Assembly (NCBI RefSeq): GCF_945859705.1 | Contig: NC_079135.1 | Span: forward strand, 37,993,679 to 38,057,678 | Direction: 5' to 3' | Origin: Episyrphus balteatus | Taxonomy: Eukaryota > Arthropoda > Insecta > Diptera > Syrphidae | Length of the DNA: 64,000 nucleotides | In this document: piece by piece, positions 12,927-23,819 of the stretch | Layout of the letters: every line of letters begins with the position of its first letter | Position numbering within the stretch: position 1 is the stretch's first letter | Position numbers and translations under genes: made by a program | The notes under the pieces: model-generated | The model's input: the letters and a program-made list of their open reading frames with translations, nothing else | Told to the model about the DNA's origin: nothing | The model's database searches: none

Positions 12927-13703
12927 ATAGGGGAAGTGGGGGCAAGACCGCCCATTAAGTGTTTGATTGTGTTAAAAACCAATAAAAAACAACTTTTAAT
13001 TCAAATAAAGTCTTTATTCATTAAGTTGATTGTTTACTGTAGTAACTCTCATCATTACAAAAAAAAAATTAAAAAAATATTGAACAGAAGATAATAACTT
13101 TTGAAAAAACATCTAACAAAAAACGGTCTTGCCCCCGTTTCTTTTGTTTTAAATGCGGTCTATTTGCATTAATAACACAATTATTGTATACTTTCATTAG
13201 TTCTCACTCTAGCACAAGCTTTGTGGTACCATTTGATACACATTTTTCACATAATTCAACAATATTTTGGATTGGATCTAGAAAACATTTGCAGGTAGAA
13301 GGTACAAATACAGTCTGCAAAGTCCTCTCCCTCAGAATTATCACTTACAGTATTATTTGGGGCCTGTCGCTTAGCTTTTTGGAAAATTTAACGATAAACT
13401 TCTTTTTTCACTTTTTTTAAGCTACCAGAGTTTCCAATTTCTCCCATGGGCGGTCTTGTCCCAGTCATATCATATCTGATGTTCTGGATTATTTTTTTTT
13501 TTTATTTATCTTTATGACTCCTTCTTTCTCAGAAAATACTTTTGAATGTTCACTTTCTATTGCATAAAAAGAAAAAGTTGAATTTTAATTTTTTTTAGTG
13601 TTTACAATTTATATTGCAAGTGTTGCCAATTTTCATTTTTTTATACAAAATAGTACAAAAACGGTCTTGGCCCCATAGGCGGTCTTGTCCCCACTTCCCC
13701 TAT
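12927..13703. mobile_element. Nonautonomous TIR DNA element, 777 bp
   Basis: The left end is ATAGGGGAAGTGGGGGCAAG followed by ACCGCC. The right end is the complement of ATAGGGGAAGTGGGGACAAG followed by ACCGCC. GC-rich GGTCTTG(T/C)CCC motifs repeat in the subterminal parts (near 13123, 13446, 13662 and 13679), the pattern expected for transposase-binding subterminal repeats. The interior is AT-rich with no transposase. No clear target duplication was found. Confidence 0.8.
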
Positions 13704-14461
13704 CTCCGAATTCACTTTTTGTAACTTGGTTCACTTCAGCTCTCCATATATTATTAACCTAATTAAAGTTTTACAAAATTGGGCAAAATGTACAAATAAT
13801 TTTAAAGTTTAATTTTATTAAAATCATACTCTCTATTCTGCTTCATCATTTTTATATAATTTAAAAAAGTGTTACTATTCAAGTAACGCAAAAAAACACA
13901 GTGTGTTTTGCGTCACTTACTTGGAATTTTTGTTTTTTAATATTGTTTTTTTAAAGTTCCTCAATGAAACTCCAAAACTATGAATCTGCTTAATTACCTG
14001 GACCAAAGCGGGAAAAAATTTTTTCTTAAGTAAAATAATAATTGGTGTTTCTATTAAATGACGCGTAGTGTATGTTGTATGTATGTTCAAGATTTTTGGA
14101 CTTTCTGAAATATTAAATATTAATTTCTGTAAGATTTACTTTTTAACGTGCTACAAAAATTATTTTTTTGTCTTGCAAAAAAATTCTAAAATATTTTAAC
14201 AGAATAAATATTAAAATCTCCAATTATTGATTAAAGAGATGAAGTTTCAACGAATTGGAACAATAAGCAAAGTAATACAAGTTCTACAAGAAAAACCTGT
14301 ATTACATTTTCGAAAAAAACAATTTTTTTTTTCTAATTTGACGCACAATTTTTTGCACATAAACAAATTCAAATTAAATAAGTGGTGATTTCTAATAGAA
14401 ATCTTGTTCTTCCTTGAGAAACAATAGTAAACCTTGTCTTGTTTTATTTTTATTTATTTAA

Positions 14462-14899
14462 TTAAGGGCCAATTTTTCAACAGTCAGTTAAACAGTCAGT
14501 TAGTACTTATTCTCCTGATAGAGAAAAAATCATTTTTTCAACAGGCAGATATAGCTTATTCCTATGAATAAAACTATCTGCTTCTTTCAGAGACGAATAA
14601 AAATTATTCTAAGGAATAATATCAATAAAAATACTGTGTCAATTGTCAAAGCTGCTTTGAAATAATTTTGACAAAGAATACAGAGGAACAAAAGAAAACA
14701 AAAACAATTATAAATAAAAAAGACGTTTAGTTTTGAATATTATTTAATTTGACAATTTTTTTTTTTGTTATTCTGTAGAATAAATTATTTTTGATTGAAA
14801 AATTCAATGTTGTTATCCGATTGTTTATGAGCCTAATAAATTTATTCGTCGAACAGTTAACAGACTGTTTATTAGAAGATGGAAAAATCGGCTCTAAAA
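14462..14899. mobile_element. Diverged MITE of the TTAAGGGCCAATTTTTCAA family
   Basis: The left end TTAAGGGCCAATTTTTCAAC has a weaker inverted partner near 14880-14899. Internal CAGTCAGTTA motifs repeat. A shorter relative with clearer ends is at 43133-43257 in the first intron of LRRC59. Confidence 0.5.
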
Positions 14900-17800
14900 G
14901 TCATATACAACCAACCGATTTTTATTATTCCCGTTTTAGTAAAAATATAATTAGTGAAATATGTACATCTTATAAATATAATTAAATTATGTATGAGCCA
15001 TGTGCAAATTTAATACCGATATGTAAAATCTTTAAATAGCTTGGAATCCTAAAAAAACAGTGAAGGAAATATTTTATCAATATTTGTCCCATGTTAAGTT
15101 AATCATTTAAGCTTAAATAAGTAGTATTAAAATATATAGTACAAACTCAGGATTTTTCAATAAGAAAATACAAAAATTGCGCTTAACTATAAAATAGTTG
15201 AACCTGGCATTTCAAAATATATAAATTTTGTTAAATATATAAACACACACAGAAAAAACCCATTATTTGTAACTAAACTGAAGTCAACGAATGTCCATAT
15301 TATTCTTTTAATTTCAAATTTAAAGTCAACAGGTATTTAATTTTTTTTTTTTTTATTCGGTTTATTTTTGCAAAATATTCCTGTGCTTTTAATAAATAAG
15401 GTGCGTTCATCTTTTTTTTATCTATTTTATTTTCGTTAGTTAAAAATGTTTTTGGTTTAGTTTTATATACGCACAATTTTAAGAAAAACAAAAATAATTT
15501 ATGCTTAAAACAAGTTTTAACTAAATTATGTTATAGATTTGAATTTAAAACAAATTAATGATTGTTAATAACAATAACAACCAAGTTGAATAAACTCTAT
15601 TTTTGTTTTAGGCAATTTAGCTTAAATAACCTAATGAGCTATCTATTCTCCTCAATCAGAATCGTGTCTTATTAAAAATGTAAGAACTTATATTAAATTC
15701 AGACACACGATAGTTTTTGTGAATATAAAGGTCAATGAATTCATGTAACCGAGTAGGATTTTTTTAGAATTTAAGAATTTGAGATACATTCTTAGAGATA
15801 AACTCTTTGTTCTTAACATCTGATTTGGTTTCGACATTCTCTTTTATTTCAGAGTTTTGTATCAGTATAATTTATCCATAACACATGAATTGGAATTGAA
15901 TTAAATCGAACTCACAGGTTAATTAGGTAATATCTATTTTAGACGACAGATACAAATATTAATATATAACGGTAATCTGTAACGGTAATTCATGCATCCC
16001 ATGAATTTAAATTCCATAAATTCAAAAAAATAAAACACTTTGACGTCTCTTGAAATAATAAAATGTACTAAACAAAAGAGCTGACGTGCAAACCTGATTT
16101 ATATTTTCATTCAAATGTAATTAGATGATACCTATACCTAGGGATTGAGCCTTCTTCAATGTCTAGTTTAATCAGTATGAATTTAATCTCCCAATTGAGA
16201 TTAATATTTATTTTATTTTGATGAAGACGTATTTTCTAATGTCTGCCGTGTAAGTAACTTTAGAAATATGATTTTGACGATTTTTATGCAATTTATTCAT
16301 CCAAACAAAAAGATTTTTAGGTTGAAAAAAAAACTTTATTTTAATTCAATATTGTTTTCTTTACTGATTTTAGAGCTTGTATGTAGAACTTGTTTTATAT
16401 AGAGTCTTAATTTTAAAAACATTTAATTGAAATTGAATGAAAAGCAGCACTGATCAAAGGAAAATACTAAAGTCATAAAACAAAAAGGAAATAATTGAAA
16501 ACAACAATTATTACCTATTATTTCTTTCTTCAACAACGATCAGATGGATTATGCTTTCGTTTTCAACTATACTATTTTCTTCCATTACTTACACATCCGC
16601 AACACGTAACCAATTTTCTTTTTATCTTCGTATAATAAACAGCGCTTTCCTTTATTTAAAAAATGTTAATTTATGGGTTCTCTCAATTTTTTATAGAAAT
16701 TCTATAAAATGGTTCATTAAGTAGGGACGTAGGGACTTATAAAATTAGTTCACACAAATTATTTTATTTTACTCAAAGTAATCCTGCTTTCTTTCTTAAT
16801 AGGAATAGGAACTATTAATAGCTTTATATAAATAAATAAATATTTATAGTCCGGTGAATTTAGACATCCGAGGTTACATTAATTCCCAGCAAGCTGAAAA
16901 GTAGAAACGATTGTTGGAAATTAAATTAAATCTAAAAAGTCCAAAGCGGGTCCAAAAACATATAGAGAGATACGTCTGGTTCCTGGTACATGACACTTTT
17001 TTTTTGTATGCCGGTGTAATTTTTGAAAAATTTAACTAAACGTTTCCAAAAAATTATTTTTCAAATTTTAATTCAGAATTAAAAAAAAGTCGATGGCGAT
17101 GTATGATTTCATCATTTCTTTACAGTCAATTCAAATCAAAAAGCGTTACGCGTCTCCGAACGGAAAACAGAGTTGACTTTTCGCATTTCGAAACCTACAG
17201 CCCAGGGCCATGGCCCTGTTTGCCCTGAGACGCCCCTGTCTATTTCTGTAACTCTAAAAACTTCTTAAAGCTTGAAGTACATCAATTTTTCATTTTGATA
17301 CTTTGTCATTTTTGACAAAAAATAGTTTTTAAAAGCATAAATTACCATAAACTAGAAAATGTATGCAATTTTGACATTTATTGCATGTCTGACGATATTG
17401 CGTTCGGCACCTAAAAATAGGATGTTCCTTGGGTAATAGCTGTAAGCAACTCTAACTCATAAATCGGAACTACCGGATTTGACGTATGGCTTTTCTTTAC
17501 AAAATCAAGAAGCTTCCTGTTTAATTATACTTTATCAATTTTGAATTCCATTTCATTAAGAATAACATGTTGTTTTTTTTTCATTTACGCTTTGTACTAA
17601 AACAGTTGCATGCTTAAACTAACACCCTCTCTAAGACTTTTACCCCTTTCTTAATAAGCTATAAAGTAAGAATAATCCATGTATGGAATCAATTTAAATA
17701 TTTCTCTCTGCCCCTATACCCTTGACTAAGGGTTTCTATGTTACATCAAAACAACATTCAAAGAAACATTATGTTTGTATCATCATAACAAAATATGCTA

Positions 17801-18847
17801 TGACATAATTATGTAAGTTTCAACATTTCCCTTTTAAGAAATAAATTTCCAAATTGCAAAATTGTTTACAAAAATGTAAAAGGACAGTTATTATTTTTTT
17901 CTTTACAACACTCTATCTCAAAATAAGTACTTCAATCTATTTCATACTCGTTACCAATTCAATTCAATGTAACATGCAATTAAAATATTCAAATCAATAT
18001 TTTGAATTTTAAGGAAGGCTCACATAAAATAGGCAGCAATCAAAAACAAAAAAAAAAACTTGAAGACTTGTTTTTTATCTATCCTGTTTTTTGTTGCACA
18101 TTGCAAACTACAACTATATTTACTTTACCTCCAACATTGATATTGCAACACATGTTTTCTGCGAAAATTCAAAAAAAAAAAAAAAAATTGAAAAATTTAC
18201 ACTTGGATGATTGCGTGGATGCTGTTTTATGGACTGGTATGCAATGCACCAATTGCTATTGAATCAATATAAAGATAATATGCCTCGTTTTGTATATATT
18301 AATGGCATTCATGCATAAGTGCAGTGAACTCTATAAAAAAATACTAATAAAATAGGCCGGTATTATAAATAGAGCTACTTTGAAGTTGTACCTACTAAAA
18401 AAACTTGTCGGAAAAAGTACATTCATTTTAACCTGGTTTTTTCTGTCAATCGTTGCATAAAATTAGAGAGTTAAGTGTGCAGATTATAAAACGGTATCTA
18501 CCTACCTTACGAATAGCCTGGGAAATTGAATTGCAAATGAGAAATTATGATTGGATATTCCAATTGAACGGAAGTAGATGAAATATCTTAGACTTTTGTT
18601 GGACAAAAATGAGATGACACATTTCTGATTCATGATGACTTCCATAAGTGCTAATAACATGGTTAAGACTGATAAAAATAAGCCATTTTCGAAAGAGGTG
18701 ACGAGTGTAACTACGGACCTTAAAACAATTGGTAAATAGGGTCTATCTGGTCCTTAATGATCTTCCGAGACTATCAGTCTTTAAACAGGTGCTAAAGACA
18801 GTGCGAATTCCCTGACTATAAGTATGGGAAACAATACAAAAACTTAC

Positions 18848-18938
18848 CATTATTCCTTCTTAAGTCTCTACCACTGTTAACTTCTGTTGTCCACAACAAT
18901 AGCAGGCCACCAAAAACAAGCAATCGAACAGTCTCCAT
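18848..18938 (-). CDS. First coding exon: signal peptide of a secreted protein
   Basis: On the minus strand an ATG at 18938 opens 30 codons plus one base, then a strong donor GTAAGT. The product starts METVRLLVFGGLLLLWTTEV and continues NSGRDLRRNN. This is a textbook signal peptide: a short charged N-region, a hydrophobic core at about residues 5-16 and a likely cleavage near residues 20-22. A GTTATCGATAAC palindrome lies directly upstream of the ATG. The downstream partner in matching phase is the exon at 1-206, giving at least 99 visible residues. The sequence upstream, 18939-19579, would hold the promoter, and small open frames on the opposite strand begin there. Function is unknown. A neuropeptide, growth-factor or other secreted precursor would fit, but nothing visible decides among them. 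Confidence 0.65.
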
Positions 18939-19579
18939 GTTATCGATAACAAAGAATCCCCAAAACAAACTCAAAACAAAGTTACGATTAACAAGAAGTT
19001 GTTTTTCTTAACACAAAACAATTCTTCCTTAAATTTTTCATTCACTTTTTTTAATTTTTCCTTGAATGTTCTTTATTTATTTTTAATTCCATTGTACATC
19101 AAGATACTATCTGAACCATAAATATATTTAAGAACAAAAAAACAAAAAATAAATAAAAAACAATAAACTGGGAAATAACTTATTTTAAACTTGATTATCA
19201 CAACAAACCGGCAAGAATGATACCAAATTGTATCTTAAGCCAAGACAAAAAAAAGCTCCAAAGCTTCAATCTGAATTTGACGCTACATGCACACGAGGGA
19301 ATCTAAATATTCGTGATTTTGTAGTCCGGTTTTTTCTTTCTTTCTAAGCGAGACCTTATCAAAAATTTATATTTCTTACATTTTCTGCGAGACACGACCA
19401 CGACAAGACGCGACGTCACGCAGCTCAGAGAGTATATAGAGATACAACGAAAAATCTTTGTACGGCTTTTACGACTTTGACAAAAAAAAAAAAAAACAGA
19501 AAACAATCTTATAAAACTTCCACCTGTGCTCTGGCCAGCAAGAAGCAAGACTTATAAAATCGTACGAATTTCGGACCCA
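18939..19579. promoter_or_regulatory. Shared upstream region of divergent transcription units
   Basis: 640 bp between the signal-peptide exon (minus) and the small frames on the plus strand. The part at 19375-19560 is richer in GC than its surroundings and contains GAGTATATAGAGATAC near 19430 and TTATAAAATCG near 19553, both TATA-like. The assignment as a promoter is inference from position. Confidence 0.35.
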
Positions 19580-19750
19580 ATGGCCGAAAGACGTTTCACT
19601 TATAACAACCACAACAACAGCAACAACAACTATAAGTTTTTTTTGTTTTTAAATCGCAATCGCCATGCTGAACGTCAGAAAGCCGTTGAAACACTAAGTC
19701 CGGGCGAAATTGTCTCGTTGTGGCGATCGATGCTCAAGCCCCAGCGTTAA
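19580..19750 (+). CDS. Candidate small protein, 56 residues
   Basis: The ATG at 19580 (context CCCAATGG) opens 56 codons ending TAA at 19748-19750. The sequence begins MAERRFTYNNHNN, has an Asn-rich stretch and a short hydrophobic patch (KFFLFL), and ends with a more protein-like tail containing ERQKAVETLSPGEIVSLWR. Third-position GC is higher than in the flanks, which favours real coding use. The stop overlaps the next ATG (TAATG). I recognise no family. It could be an upstream ORF in a 5' leader instead of a gene of its own. Confidence 0.3.
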   Translation: MAERRFTYNNHNNSNNNYKFFLFLNRNRHAERQKAVETLSPGEIVSLWRSMLKPQR

Positions 19751-19884
19751 TGGAAGCAATTTTATTATTATGGCGTGTAAATCTACCTGATGTTAAGAGT
19801 TGTTGTTTTTGTTGGTTGTGTATCTCTGAAATGCAGCATCTTCGTCAGTGGGCAGCTGACCGCATAGTGCATGACCGCCGCAAG
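19750..19884 (+). CDS. Candidate first coding exon following the 56-codon frame
   Basis: From the ATG at 19750 a frame runs 45 codons to a possible donor (CGCAAG then GTAGGA at 19885). A shorter start at 19831 gives MQHLRQWAADRIVHDRRK. The last 18 codons look coding by composition. No downstream exon was found in the following 4 kb, so either the gene is not resolved or this is a transcribed leader. The frame before 19831 is cysteine-rich and hydrophobic and may not be used. Confidence 0.25.
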
Positions 19885-20467
19885 GTAGGACAGTTTTTAT
19901 TTTAGCGCAGCATTTAGCATTGAGGCTGTCACGATGATGATGTGATTTAAAGCTTTTGATTCTATACAACAACAAAAAAGTTTAAGTTCTAAAGTTTCTA
20001 GCTAAATCGGTTTGAATTTAAATTGATGAGTTGTTTTTAAAATATTTTAAACATTAAAATTCTTTAAATTAAAAACAATACATCTTATAAATCAGGGTTG
20101 CCAGTTTGAGATTTTAATCTTAACAATGTGCCAATTTTTTTTGTAAAAAATGTATATTCCCTTGAAAATTGAAAATTTTGCATGAATTTTCAATTTATAT
20201 GATAGTGAAAAAACAAAAGATTATGTAAAAACTACCTTGTTCCAAGTTCTTTCTTATTTAAGGAACATTTTTGAGGGCGGCTGAAAAAAAACCTAGCCGC
20301 TAAGTGGAATCTAGTTTTAATGCTCTATTTAGTAAAAAGGATTATCCGAACAATAAATTTCATTCTCTGACGTTAGTAGTAAACTTTATACAACAAACAT
20401 TTTTAGACAATTTTTTTTTCGTGGAGGCGTTTAATTAATTTTTTTTTTACAAATAAAAAGTTTCAAA

Positions 20468-20557
20468 TACAGTCGACTCCCTCTAAGTCGAATTTCCCTC
20501 TAACTCTAACCGATTTTCGAGTCCCGTAAAAGTTCGACTTAGAGGGAGTCGACTGTA
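20468..20557. mobile_element. 90-bp palindromic MITE with TA ends
   Basis: Ends are TACAGTCGACTCCCTCTAAG and its exact complement, then TCGAA, around a short loop. TA at each outer edge and CAGT-type termini fit a pogo/Tc1-mariner-derived MITE; the class is inference. Confidence 0.8.
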
Positions 20558-22681
20558 CTTTTCAAAAAAATCAGTATTCTATTGTTAAGAAATTGCTATT
20601 CAACACATAAAAATAAAACTTCAAAAAAATCATCGACACTTTTCAAAAAAATGATTTTTCAAATAAAAAACAGATTAAAATAGGTACGTTATATTCCAAA
20701 TATATTAAAAAAAAATCAAAAATGTATTTTTCGAAAATTTTAATAGTTTTAATATTAAGGCTACTTAAACGCTTTTGAATTAAAATATTCCTTGAAAGTC
20801 AGAAAACAACAAAACGTTTATATCGTCCCCCTTCTTACAAAGTAACGTAACTTACAAATTGTCGTTTTTGAGATTTGCGTATTTATGTACGAAATAATTG
20901 AAAAGATATTTCTACATGAAAATATTTCCCGAAAAATATCAGGAACATGGCTGATGGCTAAGTTAAAAAAAAAATACCAAAACCGTAGACATAACAAGAA
21001 AAAACAAATCATGGTTGCGTAAGTTTCCTTACAATAAGGTTTTTTTTTCAGCAGTGGTAAGGGGTCTTATAAAAACTAATATTGTCGGATCCGTTCGTTG
21101 ATTTCAGAAATTTAAGATTTTAGAGGATAATTAATGAAAAGTTCTTCAACTAAAGTTGAGTCCAAAGTACCTCACAATCCAATTGATTTTAAAATTCCCA
21201 ATTGATTTTATGTCCCCAAAAATGTATAAAAAAAAATTATAAAAAAAAAAAATTTTAAATGTTCCACATACACCACATTGACCGTAAGCTTTAACTTAGA
21301 AAACTAATGCAACATATTTGCAATGGATGGATAAATATATATAACCAATTGGGTTTCGTTCGGAGTTTCCGACAAAAACTAAAGTAGAACTTAAAGTTGC
21401 CAAACATAAAGGAAGCGTTGGCTGATTTGTTCCCTTATTTTTTATTACGCAAAATCTTTATTAATAATTACATTGATTTTCACTTTAATTTATTTACTTC
21501 AAACATATCAAAATTAAAATATTGATTGACTCGGTCGTCTGTAAGTAAGACGTTTAAATGAAAATTGCGGTTCTGTAATTTTAAAGCTTCTTCATATGGC
21601 AGTAAAGATGTAACAGTCATGAGAAAACCAAAGGGGGGTACTCAAGGAAGCCAAATTCAAAAAACGCACTTAAGTAAGAACTTGTAAGAACAAGTAGGAT
21701 AAATCAGAAACTTCCGGCGTTATAGAATATGTATATTTTTCTGTAACGTTTCTTAATTAAACTTTCCCCTTAAGTAAGTTTGCTCAATTTCGTCCCAATT
21801 TTCAATGTGGTCGAGAGGCGTACGTCGAGCTGCATTCCGGCGACCGACCCACAGTGCGTTGATTGTATGGAGATGTTGGAAAAAAATCAAATTTAAAAAA
21901 AAAGTTGATTTTGGAAAAAAAATTGTTTTTAAATGTAATAACAACACGTTTTACAAACTTTAGCTAAATTTCCACGCCTCCTGCCACGCCCACTTCTGAG
22001 TGTGCATATTTATATCTAGAAAACGGCTTGCACAATTTGAATAAAATTGAAGAAATTTGATTATCTAGGCGAGTTCAAAAGTACAAAATAGTGTCGACCC
22101 TAATCGCCCCCTGCCACACCTACTTTTGTATACATGATTCGATCCAGGAACTTGTATGTATGGGAATTCGGGAAAAAAATAAAAAAACAAGTGTTTTGCT
22201 AAGATTTCTTGATTTTCAGGCTCTAAATTTGATTGCATATTTAGTTTTGACTTCATTAACTGCAAAACACCACGCAATCGGGCTGTTGGGTTGGAAAAAC
22301 AAACATCAAAAAGCTCCCTAGCTGAACACATTATGTAAAAAATACTCGTAAACAAACACTTGTTGCAAGAGAAAGCGCAAGTTTCTGCAGACAAAACTTA
22401 CTTTTTTTAAAAGATATAATTGTTTTCTTTCTTTAAATAAAAACACTTTTTTCCCATCTGACCCCTCTCAAAATATATGGCTTATCAAAGTTAGTACTTA
22501 CCACGAACAAAGAAGCTTTGATTTGGACTCTCAAAAAAATTTAAATTTACATGTAGAAAAAAAAATATGCAGTTAGAATAATTATATTTTCTCTCCTGAA
22601 TGTGAAAGCAAAAAAAATATCATATGTTCCTTTTTTCTTCAGTAAATGGTCTTTTAACCGGGAACTACAAATCTTACTCTA

Positions 22682-23152
22682 ATAGCGTTTTCGTTTGGGA
22701 ATTCTTAGAAGCGTCCGGGACTGTCCGATCCGGAATGCCAAACGATCAGAGTTAGATACTTTTTTTTTATTCTGAAGTTTGGGTTTCTTTGTATTTGTGA
22801 AACATCAAATGCGAACGTCTGATGAAAGTTTTGTTTTGTTTATTTTTTTTTTATTATCATTAAGTTATCTATTTTTGTTTTCTTTCTTCACATTATTTTA
22901 ATATAGTTTAAAGTTTGTGCATAGTTAAAAATCTTGAAATTGTGAAATGAATAACAAAGAATGACATTTCATTACTTTGACGTCTTAAGTGTTAACATGT
23001 GTGCGTGATTCTGGTTTTGATTCTGCCTCAAAATTCGGAATCGATTTTCTCTTCTTTTCAGAATTAGAACTGTCATTGAGTGCCAAACGATCAGTTTCAG
23101 AATCGTTCGGGAGAATTCCGAACAGTCCCGGACGACCAAACGAAAACGCTAT
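22682..23152. mobile_element. TIR DNA element, about 470 bp
   Basis: Inverted ends share ATAGCGTTTTCGTTTGG. A second inverted block just inside shares CCGGGACTGT, and a third shares GCCAAACGATCAG in opposite orientation near 22738 and 23083. Noncoding interior. Superfamily not determined, and no convincing target duplication was found. Confidence 0.75.
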
Positions 23153-23606
23153 AATTGTTTGTTTTTTTTATTGATCTTCTGAGGATCTCTGACAACAGAA
23201 AATTGAACTTTATCATAAATTAACTGTCGATTTATTCATTCAGACTTATTACCTTGAATTTGGCATACTTTCTTCACATTTTTGGCAAATTCTTTTTTTT
23301 GAATTTTTTCCACTAGTCGCCGCACTGTGCGACCCAGGCAAAAACACATTTTTTTCTCTATATCAAGTGAGACATCAAAAGAAGGGTCTATTTTAACTCT
23401 ATTCATACTAAAAACCAAAAGTTTGTTGGAGGTCTGATTGCTGAGTTATTTGCATCCAAACATTTTTTTCCTTATTATTGGAGGCCGATATCTACGAGCC
23501 AAAATTTTAAAACAAGCTTTGGCTCAAAGATATATGTTCACAATGAATAGGCCTATGCCTTTAGCTCTTTAGGTTAAAATGTTACAAATGTTTTCTTCAG
23601 ATTTTC

Positions 23607-23608
<2 letters not shown>

Positions 23609-23658
<50 letters not shown>
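23609..23658. repeat. CTTT microsatellite, 12.5 units
   Basis: 50 bp of uninterrupted CTTT repeats about 160 bp beyond the stop codon of the neighbouring minus-strand gene. Confidence 0.97.
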
Positions 23659-23819
23659 CCGTCTATCCTACCAATAACACATAGATAGCTTACTTTTTTT
23701 AAGGACGTTTCTAAGGTTTTGAATATTTAAAAGGTATACGTACAGTCACAAAATTTAACAGTCCAAACATCACTCATAAATTTTTAATTTTTTCTAATTT
23801 ATTGTTCATTCTGAAAAGT

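Larger units (their letters stand above)
207..18847. other. Long first intron of the secreted-protein gene (about 18.6 kb)
   Basis: AT-rich noncoding sequence. No further exon with convincing coding character was seen on either strand. It holds a 2.6 kb foldback element, a degenerate array near 4.6-5.8 kb, MITEs, a 170-bp tandem repeat, a duplicated block at 9.4 and 12.0 kb, and a TIR element at 12.9-13.7 kb, each listed separately. Stretches 207-1589, 6384-8230, 9591-11984, 14900-18847 and the remaining gaps show only AT-rich unique sequence, poly(T) runs and faint repeat debris. Confidence 0.5.
19885..23797. other. Intergenic region with small DNA elements
   Basis: No supported exon. Contains a 90-bp hairpin MITE (20468-20557), a TIR element (22682-23152), a CTTT microsatellite (23609-23658) and GC-richer patches near 21810-21860 and 21970-22130. 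Those patches look like old repeat fragments (CCTGCCACGCCCAC and CCCTGCCACACCTAC recur) and were not assigned to a family. Confidence 0.5.
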
